This document shows, piece after piece, positions 33,046-45,624 of a stretch of 64,000 bases of DNA. Source of the stretch: Persicaria tinctoria (lineage: Eukaryota > Streptophyta > Magnoliopsida > Caryophyllales > Polygonaceae); NCBI GenBank assembly GCA_037127255.1, contig JBANSL010000017.1:72230857-72294856 (forward strand). The letters run 5' to 3'. A program made the translations under genes and the position numbers. How positions within the stretch are numbered: position 1 is the stretch's first letter; every line of letters starts with the position of its first letter. Below the pieces are notes generated by a model that was given only the letters and a program-made list of their open reading frames with translations, was not told the origin of the DNA and searched no databases.

Positions 33046-35525
33046 CCTTTTTGAGTGCCCACCCAAAATCTTTTGTGGTGGAATTAGGGGACGCGATTAG
33101 ATGATGATAGCTACGAGTAGAAGAGAAAATAGATTTGTGAATATAAAAGGAAAACTTTGAAAAACTTGAGATGAGATGAGTACTTGTTGAAAATTCAATT
33201 TCGAAAGATAATTAAACCATAATCTTAGTTTTATCACATTTAAAACCACATAATATTAAAACCATAAGTTATGAAAAAGCTACTAACGTTATCAAATGGA
33301 GCCTAAATATTTTATGAGAGATATTGTATGGAATTATTGTAAATTAAAAATATTTCAGAGTACTTTCATGTTCGAGTGGGACTTCATCAGGATTCAGCTC
33401 TAAGTCCGTTCTTGTACACTCTAGTTACGAATACACTCTCCGCTCCACTTCAAGAAGATCGAGGTTCCCTAGAGCATGCTATTTGCAGATGACATTGTGC
33501 TAGTGGACAACTCAAGATCAGGGCTGGCTTGTAGGCTAGAAAGTTGGAGAAGGATACTGGAGTCGAAGGGTTTCAGATTGAGTATGTAACGACCCAGAAT
33601 TATGATTTCTGGGTTACGTTTCAAGGGATGAAATCCCTTGTTCGGATCTTGCAATCCAGGTACGGGTCGAGGTTTCAACTCATTTTAAGATTAGTAGAAG
33701 GAGGGATTTCGAACCCATAAAAACCTTGAAGGGCCATTGGGTACCCTTTACCTGTCCTAAGACTATGTCGCAAAATCCAATTCAAACGAAAATAAAGCGG
33801 AAGCAAAACTAGGATACAAATGCCACGACAAAGCCTGGTCAACATCAAATCATAAGCTAGTGATTACCATTTTACCAAGTTAGAATATTAGCTAGGTTCT
33901 TCGATTCGCCAAGAGGAAAGCCCGTTATATAGACATCGAGCACTCAGGGTCTGCATAAATACTAAAAAAAAGAACGGGGAAAGGAGTCAGATCGATCCAC
34001 TCACGCGGGACCGGCAGTCCTCGCTGAGGCCACATAGTATGTGCTATACCTAATAAAGATGCTCTAATGCAGTACGAAATTCAAACACACTAGCATGCTC
34101 CTAGTTCATAATAACGTGCAGAAATACTGTAAAGGGCCCAAGACAATGCCAAATGGCATATCCCTCTCCTACCTCCACCCCCTTCCGATAGGGCGGAGAC
34201 TGGCCAGCTCGTGAATGCATTCCATCATAATCGGGCGGCACGCATGCCTAACCCGCTCCACAATATAAGGAAGTTCATGACTCGATTGACTCAGGGTACC
34301 CGATGAGACTGGGCTACCCTATGACCCTAGCAAAGACTCTAGGACTATCACAGATAACGGCCGTTCTGTTTCAAACGCAATAAGTAAGCAGATGCTCATT
34401 CAATTAGTGCAACCTAAACAGGATACTACATGGCATGCTTTTATGCATATGCAACACCTAACATAAAATGCAACAACAGGCATGAATGTCCAACCTGAGT
34501 AAGCCCCCTAGGGAACTTACCTGAAGATGCAGAACAGCAAGATAACATAAGTAAGGGCCCAAATGCAAGTCCAAAGCGATCCAAAAGCAAATACACACCT
34601 ATCATCAAGCCATTGCCATAAGCTACCGGGCCAACATTCATAAACACGAGACCCAGTTCTCAACATACTCAAAACCAATCGATAGTAAAACCGTTTTTCA
34701 AAACCTTTCCGATATGATCAACATCAACCAAAATCATTTACTTCCAATCAAACCCATTGATAAGATCGTTCCAACCATAATTCCAAACTTTTAAATCTCA
34801 AGTTAATTCAACTCATTTCCAAACAATTCTTTTGAAATCGTACTTAGTCACATCCCGACATTAAACATTTAAACCTTAAAACCAATTTCTCAAAATCATA
34901 TTATAGAAATAATTCCGGCATTTCGGTTTCAACACATCAAATCCTGTAAGAATCATTTTGGGAAGACTTAAAACCTTCTCTAATAATTTAACAACAATAT
35001 TTATCTAAAATAAACACCAGAATAAATCCATCTTTATCATTCCCATTTATAAAACATATTAAATAAATCACTTTATCAATTAACCGCAATAAATCACTTT
35101 AAAATTCCTAATCACACATTAAAACATCATAAAATACATATTCCAAATAATATCACCTTTAAGATGATTTTATAATATATCATAATCCCAGAAAATATAA
35201 TATTTCACAAGACATAATAATATAACGCTAATAATAATAACATTAATTAATTATTAATCCGATAATATATAAGTAATATAACACATTAACAATTAACAAT
35301 GAATCTTAAACAACAACCCAAAGGCCCAAATGGAAAGCCCAACCCGGAAGAATATACCCGGATCCAAACAGAAAAGAAATGAGTGAGGGTCCGGTTTACA
35401 AATCTCTCCCAGCTGAAACCCATATAAATATGATATAACCCGGATTATGAAATCGGATCCGGCCCAACACTAAGCCCAACCTTATAACCCGGAAGCTGAA
35501 GACCCGAACCCGCCCACGCTCTCTT

Positions 35526-38002
35526 TGTAAAGACCGGAATTTAATTAATATTTATAAAATATCCGTAGGATAATCCGAATATTATCCTCCCTTATGATTA
35601 TGAAAACCCAGAAAATTTAAAAATTTTATGCCTAGCTTTACATGGATTTAATGACGGAAAAATATGCCCAAGCCACTTTTCTCGTATCTTATAAACGTAA
35701 CGGATTTTAACGCTTCGCGAGCTCGGGTTTTACATTATGTTAAAGAGGTCATCCACCCAAATTGCCCAACATTGATCCACCAAACCCTTGACTTGTGGCT
35801 TGCTTGTGAATGTAGACATTCAACCACTCCCATCTCTTCATCCCATCACCCCCCATGCTTTGACTCATGAAGCCAACCACCCCTCTCCTCTATAAGCCTG
35901 ACCCCAAGACTCATGAGGAGCTCATCCAAAGAAGCCCCACCGTCACTTGAGAGGAGAGAGAGAGAGAGAGAAGGAGAGCCTTGCTCCATTTTAGGTCCAT
36001 TTTGGACAGTCTTCACAAGAAATAGCATAACTCCCTCCATACTCATCCAAATTGAGCAAACTCGGTGGCCATGGATCCTTCTTGAACCCAGCTTTCCATA
36101 CATATCTCAAACACAAAAATCCAAGGTCTTTTGCCCAGCCAAAATCGTCCATCTTTGAAGCTGCAGAAAACTGTTTTTGAAGGGTCTTGAGAGTTTGACT
36201 TGATTTCTTGGTAAGAACCCTTCCTTTCTTCCAAAACTGAGTTCCAACATGTTTTATAACTCCTTTTCTTCAACTTTGAGTAAGAATCTAAATCATGTTT
36301 TGGGATTTTTGGTGACAAAATGGCAAGGTGTTTGAAACGTGTTCCGAAGGACTCCCGAGGGTGTTCTTGAGTCGTTTGTGTGGGATTCTTCGAAGGTAAT
36401 CCCTCATCCGCCTTCCCTCTCTCTAGGAATAGATCTTGTGTGCTTGGAAAGGGCTTAGGAAGTGGAGCCTCTATGTGTTTTTGGTTGCGTTTTGTAGCAA
36501 ACATCAAGAGACAAAATGGATATATGTGCCTCTGTAATTTGGACTTTAATTCCAATCCAACGGTCTGATTCGGCTGAAATCTTAATATGATGTTCATGGA
36601 AATGTTATCTAACTTCCCTTTAAAAATTATGGCAATCCAACGGTTGGATCAAGAGTTATTATGATTTTAGTAACAAGTGTTTATAATGGCTCGGTTAAAA
36701 AACTTGGTTAAGGGAATGCTAAGAATATGGTTCAATATATGATGGCATAACCGAAACTTAGAGCATATAAAATACAGAAATGAAGTATACCCATAACTTG
36801 ACTTATGATCCGATAAGAAGAAAATCGATTATGTGATAATACGATATAGATTATAACTGGTTAAGTCCGGATCACTTAACCAAATTGTGTAATCTATAGA
36901 ATCGTGAACCTCATGTGGATGTATGTTGATTATTAGGTTGGGTACCATGCATTAGAATACCACCTAATGAAAGCTTAATGAAATTAATAGGCTCTTGTTG
37001 ATTGGATCCTTGGTTGTGCACTTTATTGCTTGCTTATTCTCCGGACTCCAGGTAAGTCCCCTGGACTTACTCATGATGGATTTATGTGATACTCTTTGTC
37101 TTATCGAGAGTCTTCATGCATCACGCGACCTAGTAACATGTTAGGAATATAAACTGGTAATATGACGTAGGATGAACTTAGTAAATCCAACGATTCATAT
37201 GTATGCTATGTGTCTATGGTAGGACGGCCGTCAAAATCTGAATAAATGACTTATACTCGATGGAACACGAATGAAATGATGAAAGGCTTATGATGAGGAA
37301 GAATGAGTATGTTTGAGAAGGATGAGTATGTTTGAGAAGGATGAGTACGTTTGAGAAGATATTATGGTGATTATGATGATGATTATGATGATGATACGGG
37401 CCCTTGTGTGTTTATTTCGCATTTATATATATCTATACACTTGCTTATGTGTTGCAGTTTAACATTCATGTAGTTTAAGTATGCCTCTTTATATGGCACG
37501 GAGTGTGCATATTTCCGATGATTGACCCCGATTTATTTCTTGTTTTTAGATTCAGGTACCCCTTACCCGATATGACTTACTGATGTGGATGGTTGTCGGG
37601 ACAGACCTTTTGGACGATTAGAGTGAGGGAGGCGCTTGACATTCGCACTCTTTTGCTCATACGTTTTATCGTTTTGACCCGGCGTGGCCGTGGCATTTTG
37701 TTGTATTTATGATTTCCGCTTTTATCTCTGTTCGAAACGTTTTCGCGATAGTCTAGGACAGGTGAAGCCTCCAACGGGCTTACGATCTTTTCGGGGTTCG
37801 CAATCCCCATCTTTTGACAACTAAATCTTCCGCTTAAATGAACCTAATAATAACTCGTACTCGGTCGTAAGATCCAAAGCTCACGGAAGAAGATCAAACT
37901 TCTTCTATAACGTTCCCCGATAATCTAGTATTCCGAACCTTATTTACCTTCTAAGTAGGTTTATGGAGGTTAATTTGGGTACTTAAATTTCGGGTCGTTA
38001 CA
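35526..38002 (+). repeat. 5' LTR of the gypsy element
   Basis: 2,477 bp, TG...CA, followed after four bases by the primer-binding site. It contains a (GA)n run at about 35950 and a GATGAT-rich run at about 37375. Open frames on both strands recur identically in the 3' LTR, have no domains, and are not genes. Confidence 0.95.
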
Positions 38003-38006
38003 AAGT

Positions 38007-38023
38007 TGGTATCAGAGCCAAGG
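38007..38023 (+). other. Primer-binding site, initiator tRNA-Met
   Basis: TGGTATCAGAGCCAAGG, complementary to the 3' end of plant initiator tRNA-Met, 4 bp after the 5' LTR. It primes minus-strand DNA synthesis. Confidence 0.9.
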
Positions 38024-38507
38024 TTGTTCGACCTGAGTACGCACGAGTTAAAAAATTAATTTTCAAAACCCGCCCACCGTTTTGGAAATTTTCAAGGATT
38101 TCGAAGTGTTTAAAGGGCAAAGATGAAAACCCTTTGGAAAATGAAAATGGTTAGGATCTTTATAGACGAGAGATAGGATCGACGGGTAGAGACAAGGCGA
38201 TAGGCATCATTAGAGATGTAGAAGGGTCCGGGTAGACTGCCTAGCTTTTCCTTACAGACGGGCCTGGAAGACTCCAAGGGAGCAACCAAGGTGGTTGGAG
38301 CAGGATAGGATTTAGAGGCGGGCTCGCCAAGCTATCCCTCGAAGGATAGCTATCTAGTTAGCTTCCGTGCGATATAAAACTGTGCTTGCGGGCCACCCCT
38401 TGAAGGGATGTAATTATGTGAGATGAATGTGCCTGAGGGCCGTCTTCTTTGAAGAAGACGTTTTATTTAATTGTATATTGAGTACAGTTAAATGTCCAGT
38501 TGTCAGC

Positions 38508-39330
38508 ATGGTCGACACCCAGATTATTAGAGGACGCGGGAGACCACGTGGCCGAGGTCGTGGCCGCATTCCCGAGACAGAGACAGAGACTGAGACCGAT
38601 GTTGAGGTCGAGATCCCCGGGCAGCACGAGGGAGAGGCTGATAGGCAGCAGCAGGGATCAGCGATAGAGAGGGCATTACTTGCGTTGCTAGAGCGAGAGA
38701 GATCAGCTGGCGTCACCGACTGGGTGAAGAGACTATCACAGAGTAGCCCGCCTATCTTTCAGGCCGGACCCGGAGAGGATATCGAGCAGTTCTTCAGAGG
38801 ACTCGAGGGAGTTTTCAGCTTGATTGGAGTACCCGATGCGGAGAGACAGAGGCTTGCGGCTGGGCAGCTTAAAGGAGATGCTTATGACAGATGGCTTGTC
38901 TACTGTGATGATCGTACTGCATGGACCTACGAGGAGTTCAAGAAGTTGATGCTGAGAGAGTACTGTCCATCTGGGACACAAGCAGCACGAGAGGTTGCGT
39001 TCTTCAGCACCCGCTATGACCCACGGCTATCTATCTCCAAGATCGTCTGCCAGTTCAAGAAGGAGCTCGTTTATTGTGGAGGGGTATGTAACACTGACGA
39101 GATGCGCATCTGCATGCTTTCTATGAGGCTTCGCTAGACGTTCTTCTGATATCTACCAGCATGGAGGAAATGACATATGACAGATTTCTAGAGATGATCC
39201 TCCGCTATGATCAGCAACTACGTTTGACAGCTGCCACGTCTTCAGCTTTTCGCACTTCATCTGGCGGAAAGAGGCCACGACCCGCGGAGCCCAGATCAGC
39301 GCCGTTCGAGCGACGAGACTTCTAGACCAG
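38508..39330 (+). pseudogene. Gypsy gag, truncated
   Basis: The ORF from Met 38508 (MVDTQIIRGRGRPRGRGRGR) to 39137 gives about 209 residues. After a basic, repetitive N-terminus comes the capsid region: WVKRLSQSSPPIFQ, EDIEQFFRGLEGVFSLIGVP, LKGDAYDRWLVYCDDRTAW and YEEFKKLMLREYCPSGTQ. A frame break after MRICMLSMRLR moves the next stretch ([25 protein letters not shown]) to another frame up to about 39325. The CCHC zinc knuckle and the protease (DSGATHSF-type) expected before RT are absent, so about 1 kb has been deleted. Confidence 0.85.
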
Positions 39331-39363
39331 GGATGCACGAGCTACTGGTGTTACGCTTTAGAG

Positions 39364-41631
39364 GTGGATCGCGAGCGACCCAGCCTGACAGATGTCCCCG
39401 TTGTTAGTGAGTTTGCTGACGTTTTCCCAGACGAGCTACCAGGACTTCCGCCACAGCGAGATGTTGATTTCTCTATACAGTTGGAGCCGGGCACCAAGCC
39501 GATTTCAAGGGTCCCGTACAGGATGGCGCCGACAGAGATGGCCGAGCTGAAGGCACAGTTGGAGGAGCTAGACGGGAAGGGCTACATTAGGCCGAGTGCT
39601 TCGCCGTGGGGAGCACCAGTTTTGTTCGTGAAGAAGAAGGATGGGTCGTTGAGGCTATGCATAGATTACAGAGAGTTGAACCGGGCTACGGTGAAGAACC
39701 GTTACCCGTTGCCGAGAATAGACGATTTGATGGATCAGCTGCAGGGAGCTGTCGTCTTCTCGAAGATAGATTTGCGTTCGGGTTATCACCAGCTGAGGGT
39801 GAAGTCAGAGGACATCCCGAAGACGGCCTTCAGGACTAGATACGGACACTACGAGTTTGTGGTTATGCCGTTCGGGCTAACCAACGCGCCAGCCGCCTTC
39901 ATGGAGTTGATGAACAGGGTGTTCATCGATTTTCTTGACAGATTTGTGGTGGTATTTATCGATGACATCTTGATCTACTCGAGGAGCAGAGAGGAGCATG
40001 CTGAGCACCTGAGGATTGTGCTGAGGATTCTGCAGAAGCATAAACTGTTTGGGAAGTTTAGCAAGTGTGAGTTCTGGCTCTCTGAGGTGATGTTTCTTGG
40101 TCATGTTATATCCGCAGCAGGGATATCAGTAGATGCATCGAAGGTTGATGCTATCGTTGCTTGTGAGATCCCCAAGAACGTCAGAGACATCAGGTCTTTT
40201 CTAGGTTTGGCTAGCTATTACCGACGGTTCGTCGAGGGCTTCTCCAGCATAGCTAGGCCGATGACGCAGCTGACGAAGAAGGGAGTAACCTTCGAGTGGA
40301 GCCCGGTGTGCCAGGCCAGTTTTGATTTGCTGAAGCAGAAGTTGACATCCGCACCAGTGTTAGCACTACCAGAGGGGACGGAGGACTTCGTGGTCTACAC
40401 GGATGCTTCGAGTTCAGGTTTAGGTTGTGTGCTACAGCAGAGGGATCGGGTCATCGCTCACGCTTCACGCCAGCTGAAGCCAGGGGAGGAGTCATACCCC
40501 ACGCACGATCTTGAGCTAGCCGCAGTTGTACATGCGCTCAAGATCTGGAGGCACTATCTGTATGGCACGTCAGTGAGGATCATGACCGATCACAAAAATC
40601 TGAAGTACATTTTCACGCAGAAGGAGCTGAACATGCGTCAGAGGAGGTGGTTGGAGTTGATCAAGGACTACGAGTTGGAGATTGAGTATCACCCGGGGAA
40701 GGCCAATGTGGTGGCCGACGCCTTGAGTCGGAAGACTCGTCAGGAGATTGTTTTGTCCAGATTGACGGCTCGACCTGAGTTACAGCGGGATCTGATCAGT
40801 TGTGGGATAGAGGTCTGGTCACAACGAGAGAGTGGACAGCTGAGTTTCCTAGAGGTTCAGTCAGAGTTGATGGATGAGATCCGACGAGCGCAGACAGAGT
40901 GTCCGCGGATTGCCGATATCCGACAGCGCATGGCCCAGGGCCAATGTAGGTCTTTTACCGTCCGAGATGATGGGATGCTGATGTTGCAGGGACGAGTTGC
41001 TGTGCCTGATGTGCACAACCTGAAGCAGAAGATCATGATAGAGGCACATTCCACTCCTTATTCGGTCCATCCGGGATCGAATAAGATGTATCAGGACTTG
41101 AGGAGGACGTTCTGGTGGCGCAGGATGAAGACTGATGTCGCTTTGTTTGTAGCGCGATGTCAGGTCTGCCAGCAGGTGCGGATAGAGCACCAGAAGCCCG
41201 GAGGGATGACACGATCACTTCCTGACCCTGTGTGGAAGTGGACGGATATCACGATGGACTTCGTGACAGGATTAAGGAGAGATGTACGAGGCTTTGATGC
41301 GATTTGGGTGGTGGTCGACAGGTTGACCAAGACCGCCCATTTCATTCCGATTCAGGAGACATGGCCTGTGTCTGATTTAGTCCGAGCTTTTATACAGCAT
41401 ATAGTGAGGTTGCATGGGGTTCCCGAGAGGATAGTATCTGATAGAGATGGCCGCTTCACTTCGAGATTCTGGAGGCAGGTGCATGAGGCTCTGGGGAGCA
41501 AGTTGCATTTCAGCACGGCCTATCACCCGCAGACGGACGGGCAGAGCGATAGGACGATTCAGACGCTGGAGGATATGCTGAGGGCTTGTGTTTGGAGTGG
41601 GGGAACCTTTGGGTTCGACATCTTCCCCTAG
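39364..41631 (+). pseudogene. Gypsy pol: reverse transcriptase, RNase H, integrase (5' part)
   Basis: The open frame of 755 residues has, in order: the linker [21 protein letters not shown] with [42 protein letters not shown] and catalytic [11 protein letters not shown]; RNase H with [17 protein letters not shown] and [12 protein letters not shown]; the integrase zinc finger (H..H..CQVCQQV); and the integrase core with [10 protein letters not shown] and IVSDRDGRF. The third catalytic position, expected Glu in GQSER, is Asp (GQSDRTIQ). The frame ends at 41631 in FGFDIFP because of a frameshift near 41590-41600. The remainder continues in the overlapping frame. It is not expected to make active integrase. 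Confidence 0.92.
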
Positions 41632-42344
41632 TAGAGTTCTCGTACAACAACAACTATCATTCATCGATCAGGATGGCTCCTTTTGAGGCGTTGTACGGGA
41701 GGCGATGCAAGTCGCCTATCTGCTGGGATGAGCCTGCAGACCGAGTGGGGACACTACCACAGTACGTGCAGGAGGCGACAGATCAGGTCAGATGGATCCG
41801 AGAGCATCTGAGGGTTGCGCACGACCGACAGAAGAAGTATGCTGATAGGCGCAGGATTGAGTTGGCCTTTGAGGTTGGAGATCATGTCTGGTTGCGAGTG
41901 TCACCAACGAGAGGGATCCGACGATTCGGGATGAAGGGCAAATTGAGCCCTAGATATGTGGGCCCCTTTGAGATCCTCGAGCGAGTAGGAGAGGTTGCTT
42001 ACAGAGTTGTTTTACCGCCCCGTTTGGCTGGTATACACGATGTCTTCCACGTGTCACAGCTGAGGAAGTACGAGCCAGATCCGAGTCATAGATTGGACTA
42101 CTCCGGATTAGAGATAGCACCTGACCATACCTTCGTGGAGCATCCGATTGTTGTTCTTGACCGACGGGTCAAGAAGCTGAGGCGCAGAGAGGTACCGTTG
42201 GTACTTATACAGTGGGCTAGGAGAAGCCCCGAGGAGGCCACTTGGGAGACAGAGGAGAGTATACGGGCGAGCTATGGAGATGTATTAGATGAGTTGCTAG
42301 CGTCGTATGTACAGCCACGTGCAGATATAGCTTTGACTGCGTGA
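41586..42344 (+). pseudogene. Gypsy integrase C-terminus with chromodomain-like tail
   Basis: This frame carries on where the pol frame breaks: [72 protein letters not shown] and VFHVSQLRKYEPDP (the GPY/F module). It ends with VLDRRVKKLRRREVPLVLIQ and EEATWETEESIRASY, the chromodomain-type tail of Tekay/Del chromoviruses. Such tails guide insertion to particular chromatin. The open frame begins inside the upstream frame because of the frameshift, so it has no start codon of its own function. Confidence 0.88.
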
Positions 42345-43147
42345 GTGGCCGGTGAGTACCTGGGAGAGGGACCCTTAGCCGTACTATGTGTGATTGGGTG
42401 TTTACCTCTGTGATTGAGTGCGCATTTTCTGTGATTGATATGCGTGGTGGGGCCCATGAGCGGTCCTACATGATGTGATTATCATTGATGTGTGATACTT
42501 TATGATATATGACTGATATGATATCGTTATGATTATGTGATTGTTGTGAGTATGGTCGATAAATGATGGTATGTCGGAATATTGAACCTAGGAAAACGAA
42601 TAAGGCTTAGCCTTAGAGGTGGATGTTAATCCACCCTCTGTTTTGATTGAGTCGTAGTGAGATCGTGTGTTTGATCCTTAGAGGTGGATAACCACCTCCC
42701 GAGAAGGAGATGAGTCGAGACTAGAAGTGTCTAGGTCTAATGTCGAGTCGGGACGCCAAACACCTTGATTTTGAGATTTAGTTCGGAAATGAGCAATTTA
42801 AGGTTCCAATGTCCGGGTAAACCTATTATACTTCGCGAAGTGGATACGAGCTTTCCACGGGGGCACTCGTGGAATTTTCGCTAAGACCGAGCGGTAGTGT
42901 GATTATCCTCTCGAGTTGTGATACTTTCAAGGTTGAGGCGAGATGTGATGGGGGCGCCCATCACATGCTTGATGAAACCTTCGAGATTATTACGGCCGTG
43001 ACAAAGGTGGCGTGAGATTCTTGGACGACGCATCCAAGATGATCGTGTGCCTTTTGTTACGATTCAAGGACTCAAGTTTTAAAACCTTCTCCGCCGGTTT
43101 AAACCTCTTTGTCTCGGGGACGAGACTTGTTTTTAGAGGTGGATGAT
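42345..43147 (+). other. 3' untranslated interior and polypurine tract of the gypsy element
   Basis: Non-coding. AGAGGTGGATGAT at 43135-43147 directly abuts the 3' LTR and is the likely polypurine tract. TTAGAGGTGGAT words also occur at about 42614 and 42679. Confidence 0.55.
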
Positions 43148-45624
43148 TGTAAAGACCGGAATTTAATTAATATTTATAAAATATCCGTAGGATAATCCGA
43201 ATATTATCCTCCCTTATGATTATGAAAACCCGGAAAATTTAAAAATTTTATGCCTAGCTTTACATGGATTTAATGACGGAAAAATATGCCCAAGCCACTT
43301 TTCTCGTATCTTATAAACGTAACGGATTTTAACGCTTCGCGAGCTCGGGTTTTACATTATGTTAAAGAGGTCATCCACCCAAATTGCCCAACATTGATCC
43401 ACCAAACCCTTGACTTGTGGCTTGCTTGTGAATGTAGACATTCAACCACTCCCATCTCTTCATCCCATCACCCCCCATGCTTTGACTCATGAAGCCAACC
43501 ACCCCTCTCCTCTATAAGCCTGACCCCAAGACTCATGAGGAGCTCATCCAAAGAAGCCCCACCGTCACTTGAGAGGAGAGAGAGAGAGAGAGAAGGAGAG
43601 CCTTGCTCCATTTTAGGTCCATTTTGGACAGTCTTCACAAGAAATAGCATAACTCCCTCCATACTCATCCAAATTGAGCAAACTCGGTGGCCATGGATCC
43701 GTCTTGAACCCAGCTTTCCATACATATCTCAAACACAAAAATCCAAGGTCTTTTTCCCAGCCAAAATCGTCCATCTTTGAAGCTGCAGAAAACTGTTTTT
43801 GAAGGGTCTTGAGAGTTTGACTTGATTTCTTGGTAAGAACCCTTCCTTTCTTCCAAAACTGAGTTCCAACATGTTTTATAACTCCTTTTCTTCAACTTTG
43901 AGTAAGAATCTAAATCATGTTTTGGGATTTTTGGTGACAAAATGGCAAGGTGTTTGAAACGTGTTCCGAAGGACTCCCGAGGGTGTTCTTGAGTCGTTTG
44001 TGTGGGATTCTTCGAAGGTAATCCCTCATCCGCCTTCCCTCTCTCTAGGAATAGATCTTGTGTGCTTGGAAAGGGCTTAGGAAGTGGAGCCTCTATGTGT
44101 TTTTGGTTGCGTTTTGTAGCAAACATCAAGAGACAAAATGGATATATGTGCCTCTGTAATTTGGACTTTAATTCCAATCCAACGGTCTGATTCGGCTGAA
44201 ATCTTAATATGATGTTCATGGAAATGTTATCTAACTTCCCTTTAAAAATTATGGCAATCCAACGGTTGGATCAAGAGTTATTATGATTTTAGTAACAAGT
44301 GTTTATAATGGCTCGGTTAAAAAACTTGGTTAAGGGAATGCTAAGAATATGGTTCAATATATGATGGCATAACCGAATCTTAGAGCATATAAAATACAGA
44401 AATGAAGTATACCCATAACTTGACTTATGATCCGATAAGAAGAAAATCGATTATGTGATAATACGATATAGATTATAACTGGTTAAGTCCGGATCACTTA
44501 ACCAAATTGTGTAATCTATAGAATCGTGAACCTCATGTGGATGTATGTTGATTATTAGGTTGGGTACCATGCATTAGAATACCACCTAATGAAAGCTTAA
44601 TGAAATTAATAGGCTCTTGTTGATTGGATCCTTGGTTGTGCACTTTATTGCTTGCTTATTCTCCGGACTCCAGGTAAGTCCCCTGGACTTACTCATGATG
44701 GATTTATGTGATACTCTTTGTCTTATCGAGAGTCTTCATGCATCACGCGACCTAGTAACATGTTAGGAATATAAACTGGTAATATGACGTAGGATGAACT
44801 TAGTAAATCCAACGATTCATATGTATGCTATGTGTCTATGGTAGGACGGCCGTCAAAATCTGAATAAATGACTTATACTCGATGGAACACGAATGAAATG
44901 ATGAAAGGCTTATGATGAGGAAGAATGAGTATGTTTGAGAAGGATGAGTATGTTTGAGAAGGATGAGTACGTTTGAGAAGATATTATGGTGATTATGATG
45001 ATGATGATGATGATGATACGGGCCCTTGTATGTTTATTTCGCATTTATATATATCTATACACTTGCTTATGTGTTGCATTTTAACATTCATGTAGTTTAA
45101 GTATGCCTCTTTATATGGCACGGAGTGTGCATATTTCCGATGATTGACCCCGATTTATTTCTTGTTTTTAGATTCAGGTACCCCTTACCCGATATGACTT
45201 ACTGATGTGGATGGTTGTCGGGACAGACCTTTTGGACGATTAGAGTGAGGGAGGCGCTTGACATTCGCACTCTTTTGCTCATACGTTTTATCGTTTTGAC
45301 CCGGCGTGGCCGTGGCATTTTGTTGTATTTATGATTTCCGCTTTTATCTCTGTTCGAAACGTTTTCGCGATAGTCTAGGACAGGTGAAGCCTCCAACGGG
45401 CTTACGATCTTTTCGGGGTTCGCAATCCCCATCTTTTGACAACTAAATCTTCCGCTTAAATGAACCTAATAATAACTCGTACTCGGTCGTAAGATCCAAA
45501 GCTCACGGAAGAAGATCAAACTTCTTCTATAACGTTCCCCGATAATCTAGTATTCCGAACCTTATTTACCTTCTAAGTAGGTTTATGGAGGTTAATTCGG
45601 GTACTTAAATTTCGGGTCGTTACA
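43148..45624 (+). repeat. 3' LTR of the gypsy element
   Basis: 2,477 bp, nearly identical to the 5' LTR. Differences seen include CCCAGAAAA/CCCGGAAAA, GATCCTTCT/GATCCGTCT and GTTAATTTGG/GTTAATTCGG. It is followed by the CTCTT duplication. Confidence 0.95.

Larger units (their letters stand above)
27971..33080. mobile_element. Element with CACTA-like ends, about 5.1 kb
   Basis: The left end is CACTACAAAAAATTTGG followed by TGGGGGCACCC. The inverted right end is CACCACAAAAGATTTTGG followed by GTGGGCACTC. CACTACAA ends and dense subterminal repeats (next entries) are hallmarks of En/Spm-CACTA elements. The flanking triplets (CCG left, GAA right) do not match, so the duplication is lost or the ends have mutated. 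The coding material inside is MULE/FAR1-like and plant-mobile-domain-like, with no recognisable CACTA TnpD transposase. Confidence 0.65.
27585..33303. mobile_element. Tourist (PIF/Harbinger)-like element hosting nested insertions
   Basis: The left end GGCCCTGTTTGATAA and the inverted right end GGCTCCATTTGATAA match at 12 of 15 bases. TAA flanks both sides (27582-27584 and 33304-33306), the expected 3-bp duplication. Once the Stowaway and CACTA-like insertions are removed, the host element is only about 0.4 kb, a normal Tourist MITE size. It has no coding capacity of its own. Confidence 0.75.
35526..45624 (+). mobile_element. Young Ty3/gypsy chromovirus-like retrotransposon (Tekay/Del type)
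   Basis: A 10.1-kb element flanked by CTCTT (35521-35525, 45625-45629). Both LTRs are 2,477 bp, TGTAAAGACC...GGTCGTTACA, and I count about eight base differences (roughly 0.3%). The domain order gag, RT, RNase H, integrase, chromodomain-like tail is that of gypsy chromoviruses. It lacks the zinc knuckle and protease, has a frameshift in integrase and a changed catalytic residue, so it is not autonomous although recently inserted. It lies inside the solo LTR of a relative. Confidence 0.92.

Noticed and set aside
27968..33083. A 3-bp target duplication for the CACTA-like element
   Set aside because: The flanking triplets CCG and GAA do not match, so I do not claim one.
36043..36597. 184-residue minus-strand frame, repeated at 43665-44219
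   Set aside because: It lies in both LTRs of the gypsy element, is duplicated because the LTRs are, and has no known domain.
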